Source of the DNA: Microbacterium sp. CBA3102
GTDB taxonomy: Bacteria; Actinomycetota; Actinomycetes; Actinomycetales; Microbacteriaceae
DNA: 64,000 bases
Direction: 5' to 3'
NCBI RefSeq assembly: GCF_007954505.1
Contig: NZ_CP042412.1
Span: forward strand, 3,720,001 to 3,784,000
Part shown: positions 55,232 through 63,635 of the stretch, in pieces
Layout of the letters: the number at the start of each line of letters is the position of its first letter
Numbering within the stretch: position 1 is the stretch's first letter
Made by a program: the position numbers and the translations under genes
Notes under the pieces: model-generated
Seen by the model: only the letters and a program-made list of their open reading frames with translations
What the model was told of the DNA's origin: nothing
The model's database searches: none

Positions 55232-56119
55232 CTAGAGGCGTTCCGCGAACTCCTTGAGCCACGGGCGCAGTTCGGGTCCGAGGTCATCACGGTCCGCTGC
55301 GAGCTGGACGATCGCCTTGATGTAGTCGACGCGGTCGCCCGTGTCGTAGCGGCGTCCGCCGAAGATGACGCCGACGACGCCGGGACCCTGCGGATCGGTC
55401 GCGAGCTCCTGCAGCGCATCCGTGAGCTGGATCTCGCCGCCCTTACCCGGCTCGGTGCGCTCGAGGATCTCGAAGACCGATGCCGGCAGGACGTAGCGGC
55501 CGATGATGGCGAGGTTCGAGGGAGCATCCTCCTGCGCGGGCTTCTCGACGAGCCCGGTGACGCGAACGGCGTCCGACCCCTCGATGTCCTCGACCGCGGC
55601 CGCGCCGTACATGTGGATGTTCGCGGGGTCGACCTCCATGAGCGCGATCACCGCGGCACCGGTGCGCTCGTGCTCGGCGATCATGTCCGTCAGCAGGGGG
55701 TCGCGCTCGTCGATGAGATCGTCTCCGAGGAGCACCGCGAAGGAGCTGTCCCCCACGTGGGTCCGTGCCCGCAGGACGGCGTGCCCGAGGCCCTTCGGCT
55801 CTCCCTGACGCACGAAGTGGATGTCGGCGAGGTCGCTCGACTTCATCACCCGCTCCAGCCGCCCCGTGTCGCCCTTCTCCATGAGCTTCACCTCGAGCTC
55901 GGGAACCGAGTCGAAGTGGTTGGAGATGGCGTTCTTGTTGCGGCCGATGATGACGAGGATGTCATCGATCCCTGCGTCCGCCGCCTCTTCGACCACGTAC
56001 TGGATGGCCGGCTTGTCGACGACCGGAAGCATCTCCTTCGGCATCGCCTTCGTCGCAGGCAGGAATCGTGTCCCCAGTCCTGCTGCGGGAATGACGGCCT
56101 TGATCTTCTGTGCACCCAT
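55232..56119 (-). CDS. galU: UTP--glucose-1-phosphate uridylyltransferase
   Basis: A 295-residue nucleotidyltransferase making UDP-glucose, a precursor of cell-wall polysaccharides and glycolipids. The N-terminal loop GLGTRFLPATKAMPKEMLPVVDKPAIQYVVEEA is spread over residues 13-45. GEPKGLGHAVLRA, VLLGDDLID and GLVEKPAQ follow, and the C-terminus carries GGRRYDTGDRVDYIKAIVQLA. Two starts are possible (ATG at 56119 or GTG at 56125); I prefer the ATG. It is divergent from the 5-formyl-THF cyclo-ligase gene. Confidence 0.95.
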   Translation of the reverse strand: MGAQKIKAVIPAAGLGTRFLPATKAMPKEMLPVVDKPAIQYVVEEAADAGIDDILVIIGRNKNAISNHFDSVPELEVKLMEKGDTGRLERVMKSSDLADIHFVRQGEPKGLGHAVLRARTHVGDSSFAVLLGDDLIDERDPLLTDMIAEHERTGAAVIALMEVDPANIHMYGAAAVEDIEGSDAVRVTGLVEKPAQEDAPSNLAIIGRYVLPASVFEILERTEPGKGGEIQLTDALQELATDPQGPGVVGVIFGGRRYDTGDRVDYIKAIVQLAADRDDLGPELRPWLKEFAERL

Positions 56120-56160
56120 CCCCACAGCCTAGCGGTGAGCATCGCCGTAGACTCGAAGCC

Positions 56161-56757
56161 ATGTCGAACGACGTCGAACACGCCAAACGCGCGCTCCGCG
56201 CCGATCTGCGCGAGCGGCGTCAGCTCCTCTCGGACGCGCAGCGCGAAGCCGCCGCCACCGCCATCGGTGAACGACTCGACGCGCTCATCGACGATCTCGG
56301 CGCCCGCTCGATCTCGTGCTTCCTCTCCACCACCACAGAACCGGGCACTCGCGAATTCGTGACACGGGCGGTGCGCCGCGGCATCCGCGTCCTCCTTCCC
56401 GTCACCCGCGCCGACGGGCTTCTCGACTGGGCCGTCGCCACGGAGGACGATGAGATCGCCGAGGGGCTCTACGGACTTCCGGAGCCGACCGGAGAGGTCC
56501 TCGGCCCGATCGCCGTCAACGACGTGGAGCTGATGATCGTCCCCGCCTCCGCCGTCGACCGCAGCGGGATGCGGATGGGCTGGGGGCGCGGATACTTCGA
56601 CAAGACGATCGGCTCGATGGAGAGATGCCCTCCGGTCTATGCGGTCGTCTATGATTCCGAGGTACTCGACGAACTTCCGAGCGAGGTGCACGACCAGCCG
56701 GTGAACGGCGTCGTCACCCCCTCGCAGACGCTCACCCTGTCGCCTCCGCGACGCTGA
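56161..56757 (+). CDS. 5-formyltetrahydrofolate cyclo-ligase
   Basis: A 198-residue enzyme that turns 5-formyl-THF into 5,10-methenyl-THF with ATP. The N-terminal LRADLRERRQLLS helix is typical. The active-site stretch is GMRMGWGRGYFDKTIGSM near residues 137-154, with the GxGxGYFD motif. It begins 42 bp from galU on the opposite strand and is followed by fmdB and mscL on the same strand, as in other actinobacteria. Confidence 0.92.
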   Translation: MSNDVEHAKRALRADLRERRQLLSDAQREAAATAIGERLDALIDDLGARSISCFLSTTTEPGTREFVTRAVRRGIRVLLPVTRADGLLDWAVATEDDEIAEGLYGLPEPTGEVLGPIAVNDVELMIVPASAVDRSGMRMGWGRGYFDKTIGSMERCPPVYAVVYDSEVLDELPSEVHDQPVNGVVTPSQTLTLSPPRR

Positions 56758-56772
56758 CCCGCAAGGACGCCC

Positions 56773-57045
56773 ATGCCCACCTACGCCTATGCCTGCACCT
56801 CGTGCGGACACCAGTTCGATGCCGTGCAGAGCTTCGCCGATGATGCGCTCTCGGTGTGCCCGGAGTGCGGCGGCGCCCTGCGCAAGCAGTACGGCTCGAT
56901 CGGGGTGACGTTCAACGGCTCCGGCTTCTATCGCACGGACTCGCGCGCCAAATCCGGTGGTTCGACAGACACTTCGGCATCATCGAAGTCGGAATCGACG
57001 ACGAGCGCCAAGCCGGCCGCTGCGTCGACACCGGCCTCTTCCTGA
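56773..57045 (+). CDS. FmdB-type zinc ribbon protein
   Basis: A 90-residue protein whose first 50 residues form a zinc ribbon with two CxxC pairs: YACTSCGHQFDAVQ and VCPECGGALRKQYG. The IGVTFNGSGFYRTDSR stretch is the FmdB family signature. The rest is a Ser/Thr/Ala-rich disordered tail. A role is not known beyond regulation in some relatives. It begins 15 bp after the cyclo-ligase stop. Confidence 0.9.
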   Translation: MPTYAYACTSCGHQFDAVQSFADDALSVCPECGGALRKQYGSIGVTFNGSGFYRTDSRAKSGGSTDTSASSKSESTTSAKPAAASTPASS

Positions 57046-57069
57046 GGCCCTGACCTGTTCGGAGATCCC

Positions 57070-57492
57070 ATGCTCAAAGGCTTCAAGGACTTCCTGCTCC
57101 GCGGCAACGTCATCGACCTCGCCGTCGCCGTCGTCATCGGCACGGCGTTCACCGCGATCGTCACCGCGGTCGTCAACAGCATCATCAACCCACTGATCTC
57201 CCTCTTCCTCAAGGCCGACGCCGCGGGAGATTTCGGGATCCCCGTGACGAACATCTACGGCGAAGAGGTCCTGTTCCCGATCGGCGACCTGATCTCGGCG
57301 ATCATCAGCTTCCTGGCTGTCGCCGCGGTGGTCTACTTCGTCTTCGTCCTGCCGATGAACACCTTCAAGGCCCGGGTCGAAGCACGAAAGGGCACGCCGG
57401 CGGAAGAGCCTGAGGAAGAGCCCGCCGCAGCGAGCGAGGCCGAGCTGCTCGTCGAGATCCGCGACCTGCTCAAGGCACAGCGCGGGGCCTGA
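57070..57492 (+). CDS. mscL: Large-conductance mechanosensitive channel MscL
   Basis: A 140-residue channel subunit. It opens with MLKGFKDFLLRGNVIDLAVAVVIG, the signature of MscL, and has helices at about residues 15-45 and 70-100 (LISAIISFLAVAAVVYFVFVLP). The C-terminal tail ends in the ELLVEIRDLLKAQ helix that bundles the pentamer. It relieves osmotic stress. It lies 24 bp after fmdB. Confidence 0.95.
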   Translation: MLKGFKDFLLRGNVIDLAVAVVIGTAFTAIVTAVVNSIINPLISLFLKADAAGDFGIPVTNIYGEEVLFPIGDLISAIISFLAVAAVVYFVFVLPMNTFKARVEARKGTPAEEPEEEPAAASEAELLVEIRDLLKAQRGA

Positions 57493-57510
57493 CCGCTCCC
57501 CCCGTCACCA

Positions 57511-57547
57511 GAGACGCACGACTCCTCCTCGGAGGACCGTGCGTTTC
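57511..57547 (+). terminator. Terminator hairpin after mscL
   Basis: GAGACGCACG at 57511-57520 pairs with CGTGCGTTTC at 57538-57547 (one G-T pair), with an inner CCTC/GAGG stem, starting 18 bp after the mscL stop. A T-rich run lies at the 3' side. Confidence 0.65.
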
Positions 57548-57582
57548 TCGTCCGCCGACCGCACGATCGGCCGCCCGGTCCC

Positions 57583-57789
57583 TCAGTAGTGCGGGGGCAC
57601 GTCCTGGATGAGCTGGTCGTCGTTCGGACCTTTCGGCCCCTTCGATCGCGCCGGTGGCGGCGTCGACTCACCGGGTGCGGACTCCGGTGCCGGATCACTG
57701 CCGGGAACCGGCGTCAGGCGAGCACGACGAGAGCCGGGGACCCGCACCACGCTCTGGCGCGGAATCCGGTCGTCGTTCTCGTCAGTCAT
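57583..57789 (-). CDS. Small Pro/Arg-rich hypothetical protein
   Basis: A 68-residue protein starting MTDENDDRIPRQSVVRVPGSR. It is rich in Pro, Ser and Arg and looks disordered. It overlaps the 3' end of the large helicase-like gene by 8 bp, so it is probably made from the same transcript. No function recognised. Confidence 0.5.
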   Translation of the reverse strand: MTDENDDRIPRQSVVRVPGSRRARLTPVPGSDPAPESAPGESTPPPARSKGPKGPNDDQLIQDVPPHY

Positions 57790-60700
57790 TCTGGGTGTCG
57801 ATGATGTCGATCGGCTGCGTGTCGTTCTCCGCACGCGGGGCGGAGTCGGAGATGCCGAGCACGGCGGCGATGCGCGTCGCCACCGTCACCGGATCGCTGT
57901 ACAGATCGAAGGCGTGCACGCGCACGTAGTGCCAGCCGAGACGACGCAGCACGTGCGGCCGCAGACGCAGGGTCTCCCGCAACGATTCACCCCGGGATTC
58001 CGGATCGGACTCGATGACGACGGCCTTGCCCGCGTGCTGCGCGACGAGCGGCAGCAGCCCGCGGTAGTCGACGTCGACAGAGGCACCGAGCCGCCGGAGC
58101 TCCCGGGCGAGAGCGAGGGTGAGGGGGTCTGCGAGGTCCTCGAGCCGCGCATCCCGACTGCGCGTGGCGAGTCCCCCGAGGATCGACATCAATGTGGCCG
58201 CGCCGTGCTCGAGACGCCCATCGTCGAACGACGAGGGCCGGATCGAGGAGACCAGGACCATCGAACGGCGGGCACGGGTCATCCCGACGGTCAGGAGCCG
58301 CTCGCCGTCAGGGGTGGAGAGGTCGCCGAAGTCGCTCAGGACACGACCGTGCTTGGTGAGTCCGAAGCCGAGCGAGAAGATGACGCGGTCCCGGCTCTCG
58401 GCGACCGATTCCTCGAGGGTCAGCACCGCGAAGGGCTCGACCGTGTCCCGTCCGACGAAATCGGCCACATCCGATCGGCCGGCGAAGGCGGAGGTGACGG
58501 CCGCGCGCACCCGCTCCGCGTGGCGAGCGCTGGCCGTGACGACCATGAGCGACTCCGACGGGCGGTGCACGGCATGCTCGACGACGAGTGTGACCACTCG
58601 GGCGACCTCGGCATCCGGGCTCTCGACCGCGCCCGAGATCGGATCGGGAGTGCCGGTGCCGCCCTCGACGTAGTCGACCGTGAGACTGCCGCGACCGAGG
58701 TACGAGCCGGCCCAGGGCAGCGACACGATCTCGCCGCCGTAGAACGCGTCGTTGATGAGTTCCGCGAGGTCTTCGCCACCGGCTCGGTAGCTCCGGGTCA
58801 GCGTCATCACAGGCAGCAGCTCGGACAGCCGCTCGAACGCCGAGACGTCGTCGAACGGGACCTCGGGCTCCCACGAATCCTCCGGATCGACCGCGATGTG
58901 GAAGGGCGTCGGACGCTGTGTGACCGGGTCCCCGAACGCCACGATCTGACGAGCACGACGGATCGTCGGCGCTGCCTCGGCGAGGTTGATCGCCGCCGCG
59001 TCGACGAGGAGGACGGTGTCGAACTCCACGGACTCCGGGATCTCCGGCACCTGATACGGCGAGGAGATCCAGACGGGAGCGAGCACGTCGACGAGCGTGG
59101 GCGCGGCACTGACGATCTGCGCGGTGGTCGCCGACTGCTGCGTCAGCGCGCGGCGGAGGTGCTGCGATTGCTGAGGCTCGTCGACGATCGCGATCCGCCA
59201 CTGGTTCGCGAGCTGCCAGGCGAGAAGAGGACCCGCCATCGCGGCATGCGCTTCATCCACCAACCGGAAGTCCCGCTCGAGACGGTCGACCACGGCGGTG
59301 TTCGCGCCGAGGAGGGCACGGTTGTCCTGCAATGCTCGCTCGAGGAGTGACTGCCACCAGGCGAACTCGAGCTCCTCCCCCACCTGCGACTCGGAGACGT
59401 GTCGCACCGAGAGTTCCGTGAGCAGCGGCTCGAGCCCGAGGAGCGCCAGACGATCACGCAGCTGTGCGCGCTCCACGAGGTTCTCGAAGACGTCGGACTT
59501 GGCGGCGAGCCCGGCCAGGGTCCGCACGAGTCGTGCCACGGGCAGCGAGGCCAGAGGCTCGCGGCGCCCGAGCGCGGCATCGAGCTCCGCGAGCTCGGCC
59601 TCCGCCCGCTGCCAGGCGGCGTAGACGTCGGCGAGACCGAGCGGGATCTCCGGAGCGGCACCGGCTTCGACATAGCGCTGCCACTGCGTGCGCTGGGCCT
59701 GGATCCGCAGCAGGGCCTCGTGCATCTCGGTGACGTGGACGCCCGGACGCACATACTCCTTGGCGAGACGACGCAGCCGCCGCCTGTTCGCCCCGGAGAG
59801 CCCGGGCGCATCGCGACGCGAGCCGTGCGCCTGGATGAGCTCGCCGAGCGGGCGCTCGAACACGGTGGGACTGAAGCGGTCCAGGGAGTCGCGGATGCCC
59901 TGCAGCAGCCGCAGGTACTCGCCGAGTTCGTCGATGGTCGAGAACGGACGCATGTGCGTCTGCGCGATGAGTTCGTAGCCGCGTTCCAGGAGCGCGGGCA
60001 CGCTGCTGGAGTGCAGCCTCCCGGCCAGTTCGTGGGCGGCGCGTGCGGCCTCGGTGCTGGCGAAGGTGACGCCGTACCAGGGAGAGTCGTTCGGACCGAA
60101 GCGGAACTCGCCGAGACGTGCCGCCTGGGCGAGCGCTTCGGCGGCTTCGCTGCGGTCGGACGCCAGACGACGCAGTGCGTCCGATCCGAGCCGCGCGGTC
60201 GTGGAGGGAGGAACCGGCAGGGAGGCGAGCCGGGTGAGTTGGCGGGTCGCGTCGAGCACCGATGCATCCATGCCGGCGATCGGCGCCGTGAGCGCCTGTC
60301 GATAGTCGCGAAGCACCGTGCGCAGGCGCACCAGCGCATCGTCGACCTCGCTGACCTTCGGAGCCGTGGCCTTCTCGTTGCGACCGATGGCCCTCACGAG
60401 GTCGCGGCGCACGCTGGCGGGCGAGATCGCAAGACTGTCCAGACCGATGCCCGCGAGCCGATGCCGCACACCGTCCAGCGTCGACCGACGGGCGGAGACC
60501 ACGAGCACCCGCTTGCCGCCCCGCACCAGTTCGCCGAGCGCGTTGATCACGGTCTGCGTTCCGCCCGTGCCGGGAAGTGTCGCGACGGTCAGGGAGTGCC
60601 CCGCGGCGATGCGTGCGAGCACGGCTTCCTGCTCGGCGTCGGCATCGAGGAGCAGGTTGTCGGACGCGGGAGCACGATCGTCGGGGCCGGTGTGGTGCGG

Positions 60701-61501
60701 CGTGGCCCGCGGTGCCGTGACACGCTCGCGGTCGCCGACGTGGCCGCCCAGCGCGTTGAGGACCACGTGGTCGAGGCTTCCCCCATCACGCGACATCGCA
60801 CCGGACACGTCCGCGAACGTCGAGACGACGAGCCGCGGTTCGACCGAGAACGTATCGATGGAGCGCGTCATCGCTCGCAGGCTGTCGATCACGGGCTGCG
60901 GCTTGAAGATGCCGCCGTCATAAGCGAGGGCGGCGAGCGCCGCGGCGTCGATCGAGAGGCCGAAGTGTTCGCGTGCGATCCGAACGAGCGCGGGATTCAC
61001 CTCGAAGGCGCCCTGCAGCTTCAGCTCGAAGTCCGAGTGATGGCGACGGATCGCCAGCGGGCGCAGCAGCACGGGTGCGGCGAAGCCTGCCCCTCCGATG
61101 CGCCACCCCGCGACGCCGACGGCGAGGTGCACGGCCTCGATCCCTCGGACCGTGCGGAGTTCGGTGTTCTTCGCGGTGATGCGCTCCGCCGCGAGCCGCG
61201 CGGTGCGCAGGCCCACCTCATCGCGGAACAGATTCGACAGGAGGGTCGACTTGCCGGTGATGAACTGCGGCAGGCTGCCCGGATGCGCTTTGGAGATGTC
61301 GATGCCGGACTCGACGGTGTCGCGGAAGCTGACCAGCGGCGACGGGCCTCCCAGATCAGCGGCCTCGGCCCTCAACCGGGTCCGTTCGGCCTCGGCGGCA
61401 TGCGCGATGTCGACACCGGTCGCGGTCTCACGCAGGTCACCGATCGACACAGCGGCTTCCGCCGCTGCGTCCTCCGCAGACCTGTCTTCACGTCGCCACA
61501 C
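57782..61501 (-). CDS. DUF4011-like SF1 helicase homologue with degenerate ATPase motifs and C-terminal nuclease-like domain
   Basis: A 1239-residue protein. Residues 50-200 resemble DUF4011 (GGPSPLVSFRDTVESGIDIS, FEVNPALVRIAREHFGLS). The expected SF1 P-loop at about 307-317 reads ATLPGTGGTQT, with Gly in place of the lysine. The Walker B/motif II site near 830 reads LLVDAAAINLAEA instead of DEAS. Motif VI (GMTRARRSMVLVSS) remains. The end (residues about 1130-1235: VVIESDPESRGESLR, LRRLGWHYVRVHAFDLYSDP) resembles the REase_MTES_1575 nuclease fold. The loss of both ATPase residues suggests a non-ATPase member or a diverged family. Its start at 61501 is divergent from the Ogt-like gene. Confidence 0.82.
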   Translation of the reverse strand: MWRREDRSAEDAAAEAAVSIGDLRETATGVDIAHAAEAERTRLRAEAADLGGPSPLVSFRDTVESGIDISKAHPGSLPQFITGKSTLLSNLFRDEVGLRTARLAAERITAKNTELRTVRGIEAVHLAVGVAGWRIGGAGFAAPVLLRPLAIRRHHSDFELKLQGAFEVNPALVRIAREHFGLSIDAAALAALAYDGGIFKPQPVIDSLRAMTRSIDTFSVEPRLVVSTFADVSGAMSRDGGSLDHVVLNALGGHVGDRERVTAPRATPHHTGPDDRAPASDNLLLDADAEQEAVLARIAAGHSLTVATLPGTGGTQTVINALGELVRGGKRVLVVSARRSTLDGVRHRLAGIGLDSLAISPASVRRDLVRAIGRNEKATAPKVSEVDDALVRLRTVLRDYRQALTAPIAGMDASVLDATRQLTRLASLPVPPSTTARLGSDALRRLASDRSEAAEALAQAARLGEFRFGPNDSPWYGVTFASTEAARAAHELAGRLHSSSVPALLERGYELIAQTHMRPFSTIDELGEYLRLLQGIRDSLDRFSPTVFERPLGELIQAHGSRRDAPGLSGANRRRLRRLAKEYVRPGVHVTEMHEALLRIQAQRTQWQRYVEAGAAPEIPLGLADVYAAWQRAEAELAELDAALGRREPLASLPVARLVRTLAGLAAKSDVFENLVERAQLRDRLALLGLEPLLTELSVRHVSESQVGEELEFAWWQSLLERALQDNRALLGANTAVVDRLERDFRLVDEAHAAMAGPLLAWQLANQWRIAIVDEPQQSQHLRRALTQQSATTAQIVSAAPTLVDVLAPVWISSPYQVPEIPESVEFDTVLLVDAAAINLAEAAPTIRRARQIVAFGDPVTQRPTPFHIAVDPEDSWEPEVPFDDVSAFERLSELLPVMTLTRSYRAGGEDLAELINDAFYGGEIVSLPWAGSYLGRGSLTVDYVEGGTGTPDPISGAVESPDAEVARVVTLVVEHAVHRPSESLMVVTASARHAERVRAAVTSAFAGRSDVADFVGRDTVEPFAVLTLEESVAESRDRVIFSLGFGLTKHGRVLSDFGDLSTPDGERLLTVGMTRARRSMVLVSSIRPSSFDDGRLEHGAATLMSILGGLATRSRDARLEDLADPLTLALARELRRLGASVDVDYRGLLPLVAQHAGKAVVIESDPESRGESLRETLRLRPHVLRRLGWHYVRVHAFDLYSDPVTVATRIAAVLGISDSAPRAENDTQPIDIIDTQND

Positions 61502-61679
61502 ATTGACACCCTAGGCGCGACACGCGGAGAGCGAGAGTATCCCAGGCGGGTTTCCGCCGAATTTCCGCCGGAGACGGGCGACCAGCACTCCTCCTGCCCC
61601 GCGCTCCACCGTTTCGTCTTATCCACCTGAGCCGGGCGGAGGATGGTTCGCGACCACTGTCGCCGGTCAGGATGGTGCC

Positions 61680-62192
61680 ATGACCTTCCGCTACGACTTC
61701 GCTCCGACTCCGTTCGGCGACGCCCTCGCGGTGTTCTCCGACGAGGGCATCGTACGATTCGACCTCTCCGAGTCCGAAGACCCGCACGTCCCCTGGCTCC
61801 TCGAAGGGGTCGCCCGCCAACTGCACGCCGTCCCGGAACCCGATCCCGGCGCCGCCGACGAGCTCGCGCACCTGCTCGCCGAGTACTTCGACGGCACACC
61901 GGTCGCCTTCCAGGAGCACCTCCGGCTCGATTGGCGCCTGACCGACGGCTTCGCGCGCACCGCGCTGCAGACCATCAGCGGCATCGCCTGGGGAGAGACG
62001 ATGAGCTACGGCGACGTCGCCGTGATGGCAGGACACCCCGGCGCCGCTCGCGCCGTCGGCACCGCGTGTCGGCTCACACCGTTCTCGATCATCGTCCCCG
62101 TGCATCGGGTGGTGCGCTCGGATGGAAGCCCTGGGCACTACGGCGCACACCCCGAACGGAAGCGGTTCCTGCTCGACCTCGAAGCCGGCTGA
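61680..62192 (+). CDS. Ogt-like methylated-DNA--cysteine methyltransferase homologue lacking the catalytic cysteine
   Basis: A 170-residue protein with the full Ogt/MGMT fold: an N-terminal domain, then WGETMSYGDVAVMAGHPGAARAVG (the helix with the arginine finger) and TPFSIIVPVHRVVRSDGSPGHYG. In active enzymes the motif reads PCHR; here it is PVHR (codon GTG), so methyl transfer to cysteine cannot occur. It resembles alkyltransferase-like (ATL) proteins, which carry PWHR and flag damage for nucleotide excision repair, although it keeps an N-terminal domain. A strong terminator follows at 62201. Confidence 0.88.
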   Translation: MTFRYDFAPTPFGDALAVFSDEGIVRFDLSESEDPHVPWLLEGVARQLHAVPEPDPGAADELAHLLAEYFDGTPVAFQEHLRLDWRLTDGFARTALQTISGIAWGETMSYGDVAVMAGHPGAARAVGTACRLTPFSIIVPVHRVVRSDGSPGHYGAHPERKRFLLDLEAG

Positions 62193-62200
62193 CCCGGCGT

Positions 62201-62251
62201 GGCGCGAGACGTGGACCCGGCGAGTAGGCCGCCGGGTCCACGTCTGACGCC
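62201..62251 (+). terminator. Strong terminator hairpin after the Ogt-like gene
   Basis: AGACGTGGACCCGGC at 62207-62221 pairs perfectly with GCCGGGTCCACGTCT at 62231-62245 (15 bp, 9-nt loop), and the outer GGCG/CGCC adds pairs after a small internal loop. Confidence 0.75.
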
Positions 62252-62327
62252 AGGAGAGAAGAAGGCCGGGTGATAAAGTCGACGCTACGAAACGGGGCAC
62301 GCAGTCGTCACCCGGAAGCAGGTAATC

Positions 62328-63185
62328 GTGAGCGCTCCCGCCACCCTCGAATCCGAGACCGAACTCGTCGCCAATGCCGTGCGCGAACTCGCCAGACGAA
62401 CTCGTTTCCCCGTCGCTTTCGGCGGTCTCATCGAAGAGGGCGTCGTGAGCGTCACCAGCATCGTCGGCGCACGCACCCGCTCGCTGGACGGACTGCGCGT
62501 CCGCCCGGAGCGCGGACTGGGCGGACGAGCGATGATGGAGTTGCGCCCGCGGATGACGAGCGACTACGGCTCGTCCCAGCAGATCACGCATGACTACGAC
62601 GTGTTCGTCCTCGGTGAGGGCCTGCGCACGCTCCTCGCCCTGCCGATCATCGTGCAGGGACGCCCCCGCGGCGTCCTCTATGCCGGCGGGTGGGATGAGG
62701 AACAGGTCGGCGGCGTGACCACCGCACCTGCCATGCAAGTGGCGCAGTCGGTGGCCGACGAGCTGCGCATCCGTGACGAGGTCCAGCGGCGGATCCAGGC
62801 GAACACCGGCGGGGGCGATGCCGTAGCCCCGCCACAGCGTGAGGAACTCCGGGAGAGCTTCGCCGAATTGCGCAGCATCGCGGCTTCCCTCGATGACGCC
62901 GAACTCCGTGCGCGCATCGCGCGGGTCGAGCAGCGCCTCGTCACCCTCGCAGGCGACGATCCGACCGTCTCGACCAGTCCGATCCCCACCGTTCGCCTCT
63001 CTCCACGGGAGACCGACGTGCTCGCCTGCGCCGCGATGGGTGCGACCAACGCGGAGATCGCGACGCAACTGGGTCTGCGCGAGGGCACCATCAAGGCGTA
63101 TCTCGGCACGGCGATGTCCAAACTCGACGCCTCCACGCGACATGCCGCCGTCACGCGCGCACGGCGTGCAGGTCTCCTCCCGTGA
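62328..63185 (+). CDS. LuxR-type response regulator-like protein with GAF-like sensor domain
   Basis: A 285-residue protein. Residues 10-150 resemble a GAF domain (VANAVRELARRTRFPVAFGGLIEE, LRTLLALPIIVQGRPRGVLYAG). A coiled helix follows near 165-205, then a LuxR/GerE HTH at 220-280: LSPRETDVLACAAMGATNAEIATQLGLREGTIKAYLGTAMSKLD in segments. It starts with GTG at 62328. It is probably a regulator that senses a small molecule; no kinase partner is next to it. Confidence 0.85.
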   Translation: MSAPATLESETELVANAVRELARRTRFPVAFGGLIEEGVVSVTSIVGARTRSLDGLRVRPERGLGGRAMMELRPRMTSDYGSSQQITHDYDVFVLGEGLRTLLALPIIVQGRPRGVLYAGGWDEEQVGGVTTAPAMQVAQSVADELRIRDEVQRRIQANTGGGDAVAPPQREELRESFAELRSIAASLDDAELRARIARVEQRLVTLAGDDPTVSTSPIPTVRLSPRETDVLACAAMGATNAEIATQLGLREGTIKAYLGTAMSKLDASTRHAAVTRARRAGLLP

Positions 63186-63260
63186 ACATATTCACCGCAT
63201 GAATGTCAATTCGCTATTGTCCGGTTGCTCGGTTTCGCCGGATGACATATATTCGCATTC

Positions 63261-63605
63261 ATGGCGAGAAGAATTGTGCATCAGCTGGTAGACGACATCG
63301 ACGGCAGTGTCCTCGAAGTAGGTGAAGGCGAGACCGTCCACTTCTCGTTGAATGGCGCCTCCTACGAGATCGATCTGAATTCGTCCCACGCCGAGGAGTT
63401 GCGCGCGGCTCTCGAGCCGTACATCTCCGCCGGACGCCGCGCCGGTTCTTCCGCCGCGACCCGCACGTCGCCTTCGCGCAAGCGCCCTGCCCGCAATCCG
63501 GAGGTCGCGGCGATCCGCGCCTGGGCCAAGGAGAACGGCCACGCCCTCTCCGAGCGCGGACGAATTCCCGCGCCTATCGTCGACGCGTACAACGCCGCAC
63601 ACTGA
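63261..63605 (+). CDS. lsr2: Lsr2-type nucleoid-associated protein
   Basis: A 114-residue xenogeneic-silencer type nucleoid protein. The N-terminal dimerisation domain reads [20 protein letters not shown]; the C-terminal DNA-binding domain has [36 protein letters not shown] in segments, with the SERGRIP AT-hook-like loop. Lsr2 binds AT-rich DNA and silences imported genes. The 75 bp upstream are unusually AT-rich for this window, so autoregulation is possible. Confidence 0.95.
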   Translation: MARRIVHQLVDDIDGSVLEVGEGETVHFSLNGASYEIDLNSSHAEELRAALEPYISAGRRAGSSAATRTSPSRKRPARNPEVAAIRAWAKENGHALSERGRIPAPIVDAYNAAH

Positions 63606-63635
63606 TCTCGTACCGAGTCATCCCTTCGGGGAAGA

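Noticed and set aside
53432..56362. A 976-codon plus-strand frame crossing the tRNA and four genes
   Set aside because: It runs through a certain tRNA and the galU, rimJ-like and sepX-like genes on the other strand.
59399..61630. A 743-codon plus-strand frame opposite the helicase-like gene
   Set aside because: Antisense shadow of a protein with clear SF1 and DUF4011-like layout.
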